A DNA stretch of 64,000 nt, from the NCBI GenBank assembly GCA_032622095.1, contig CP136061.1, positions 121,532,754-121,596,753 of the forward strand, given 5' to 3'. Below are positions 62,061-64,000 of the stretch, in pieces. A program made the translations under genes and the position numbers. This stretch comes from Siphonodentalium dalli. Taxonomy: Eukaryota > Mollusca > Scaphopoda > Gadilida > Siphonodentaliidae. The notes below the pieces were generated by a model. That model made no database searches and was not told the origin of the DNA. It saw nothing but the letters and a program-made list of their open reading frames with translations. Each line of letters starts with the position of its first letter. The stretch's first letter is position 1.

Positions 62061-62247
62061 AACCTGACACCCATATTTAAAGTCGCTGCGACTGGATCCC
62101 GCCAGAAAGCCACCACCACCGCATCTAAGGGGGCACGCGCATGGATCCTACCACTACCCCATCCAGCGGGACAGCATTGAAGAGAAGGACCAAGACCCCA
62201 TCTCAGAGACATCGATATCAGCTTAGGAAATCTGAACATTGGCCATC

Positions 62248-64000
62248 AAAGAATATGAGTACTTATTCACTTGTATTATCTTTTCGTCATACTGTCGTCT
62301 GCTAATTTTGACCGAACACTCCTCCAAATGAATAATATACCACTCCAATGTATACTTTTATAACATGTGTTTGAGCACCAATTGAATATAGACAGGATTC
62401 AAGAGAAGACCAAGCTGGGGCATGTGACCGAGTGAGAATACAACACAAATTGATCTGATGTTATAACTACGCAGTGCTAGGTTCACCAGTGATACAAACG
62501 CATAGCGCTCTTCTCGACCAAAAGTCAACCACCACCAGTATGTGGAAAAGTATCCTACATTGTATATAGTACTCGGATTATGTCGGATATAAACTTAAAG
62601 ATTTCACACTCCAGGACTGCATTTTTTGCTCTTTTGCTCGATCAAACAATGGTCATATGACAATCAAGAGATTCACCTTGTATAGTGAAGAATTGTTCTT
62701 CAGTTTTTATCATTCCAATGGAAGGGAAACATAGCACTCCGTGTCGCTGTTTATTTCCGTTTATGGACGAAAACGAGTATATGCATGTCACTAGAATATC
62801 GCACACTCTCTTTCTGTCAAATAATAATATCGAATGCAAACAACACCAGGCTGGAGATGAGTGTGTGAATGTTTAAAGAAATGTTGAGATGTCGCTATGA
62901 AAATCATTTATTCATTGATATATGCAGACAGATCACCTATAGTTTGCTTAGTATTTACACAGTTTTAAAGGTGGTTAACATATGTATGCCTTTGGCGTTG
63001 GAAGTTATTCCCTAGTTCGAGGTAATATATTAGGATAAATTGAGATACATGTAAGTTTGAACATTCACTAAATGTCCACGATTCTTTATTAAAGATGCTC
63101 GGTCCGATTTGACTAAAAAAAGAATATACAAGGCAAAAGAAAATGTAATATACTTTCAATCACCATCATACGTATCACACACGTATCTGTCTATCGGAAC
63201 ACAAAAATCGCAAAATAATTCATAAGTAAAACGTCGACAACGATCACATAAGTAACATCTCATAATAGAGAACGCTCTTTATTACATATCGTCTCTGGGA
63301 AACGAAAGCATGGACTACCTTCGTCAAAATAACCATTGGAATGTGTGTGAGGCTAGTCAGAATTCAAAACGTTAAACTATTCTCATTTGAAAGTTGATTT
63401 AAGCTCATTCGAAAGTTGGTATCATAATATAGCCATCAAAACTTCATATTAATGTGATCATGAGTACAATCTAATATTAGTTTTTGGTATATAAGACGGT
63501 AAACTGGTTTTATGGTGTCAAGCCGGACAGGGCATCTTTAAGTTAATACTAAAATTAAGTAGATCACGAACGGCGCCAGGGATACAACCAAAATTATGAC
63601 GAAACAGACTACGTCGACCGTTCTCCCTCTGTCCGTACTCACGGCTGATACACACCGTTCCTCTTATCTGAAAGATCTACACCCGGGTCACATTCTGGGT
63701 CTCCTTTATGAGCGACCAGAAGTTTTCTAGTAACACCATTCGTGCTCTCGTTGTCGCGAGTATTGTTGTCATGACGAGTTTTTCGTGCTCGGCCACAATG
63801 CAGCAATATTTTGTCGAATATCTCATGCGTCGTATGATGAAAGTTGACTATCAGAACGTTGGTGAACAAAGTGAGAATGCTGACGATAGATTGAGTGACG
63901 AGGACGTTTGATATATACGCTATATTATCTGAGCTCGTTGGAACGGTCGTAGCAATGAAACTGATGAACACAGTAAATGCAAGAAAAGTTGTAACGCAAA
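62248..64000. repeat. Tandem array unit U7 (partial, cut by window end)
   Basis: Only the 3' flank and the 3' quarter of the receptor gene are inside the window. It matches U5 over the flank and shares its 5-bp frameshift, and like U5 it follows a short spacer. The array evidently continues beyond the window. Confidence 0.9.
63639..64000 (-). CDS. Truncated Cys-loop receptor copy, U7, 3' part only
   Basis: The gene runs off the window. The visible part covers M2 to the premature end DKRNGVYQP. It shares the 5-bp insertion of U5 (at about 63664-63668); the old stop would be at 63538-63540. It shares T345 with U5 and N330 with U1. Private changes: G405 for D, and at pore position 7' Thr replaces Ile (codon near 63988). 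Probably a non-functional copy for the same reason as U5. Confidence 0.85.
   Translation of the reverse strand, partial: CVTTFLAFTVFISFIATTVPTSSDNIAYISNVLVTQSIVSILTLFTNVLIVNFHHTTHEIFDKILLHCGRARKTRHDNNTRDNESTNGVTRKLLVAHKGDPECDPGVDLSDKRNGVYQP

Larger units (their letters stand above)
52492..62247. repeat. Tandem array unit U6 (short spacer, 1 subrepeat, foldback insert)
   Basis: Sixth copy. It combines the foldback-bearing 3' flank and gene variant of U3 with the short spacer of U4, so it is a recombinant of two unit types or represents their common ancestor. Confidence 0.93.

Noticed and set aside
1-64000. tRNA, rRNA or snRNA genes
   Set aside because: No tRNA A/B box pair with a foldable cloverleaf and no rRNA-like stretch was recognised by eye on either strand; a covariance-model scan would be decisive.

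Overview
The window is eukaryotic DNA, A+T-rich, and consists almost entirely of one tandem array. About 6.2 head-to-tail copies of a 7.7-12.2 kb unit fill all 64 kb. The unit starts, phased on the motif AAAGAATATGAGTAC, fall at 1, 11276, 21378, 33529, 41201, 52492 and 62248 (units U1-U7; U7 is cut by the window end). Each unit carries one single-exon gene on the minus strand for a nicotinic-type Cys-loop (pentameric ligand-gated ion channel) subunit. Intron-poor, tandemly expanded nicotinic-like receptors plus heavy non-autonomous DNA transposon content suggest a lophotrochozoan animal, most likely a bivalve or other mollusc. That host assignment is inference; nothing in the window fixes the species.

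Layout of a unit along the + strand: gene 3' flank (about 1.3 kb, with a shared candidate poly(A) signal); receptor gene on the minus strand; 5' flank with a TATA-like box about 110 bp from the ATG; one to three copies of a 1.2-kb subrepeat (3 in U1, 2 in U2, 2 in U3, 1 in U4, 3 in U5, 1 in U6); a degenerate array of roughly 300-340 bp repeats; an A+T-rich stretch; and a 2.0-2.5 kb non-autonomous DNA transposon with about 90-bp terminal inverted repeats and an 8-bp target duplication (hAT-like), which carries five 16-bp tandem repeats. U3 and U6 also carry a 2.07-kb foldback element with 0.75-kb inverted arms and a 9-bp target duplication (Mutator-like) at the same site in the gene 3' flank. 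The other five units show the empty site.

Two spacer classes exist. Long spacers (U1, U2, U3, U5) have a 0.69-kb and a 0.50-kb segment that short spacers (U4, U6) lack. Only short spacers keep the left end and left target duplication of the hAT-like element. Short spacers are followed by receptor copies (U5, U7) that share a 5-bp insertion, which frameshifts the protein before the fourth membrane helix. The array is therefore a mosaic made by repeated unequal exchange, with four clean full-length genes (U1-U4), one more full-length gene (U6), one M4-less copy (U5) and one partial copy of the M4-less type (U7).

The receptor keeps the 13-residue Cys-loop and a 9' Leu pore gate. It lacks the loop-B Trp, the loop-C vicinal cysteines and other aromatic-box residues that bind acetylcholine, so its ligand is probably not acetylcholine or it serves as a non-binding subunit. 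No tRNA, rRNA, CRISPR array, transposase or second convincing protein gene was seen. Other short open frames are antisense or spacer shadows.
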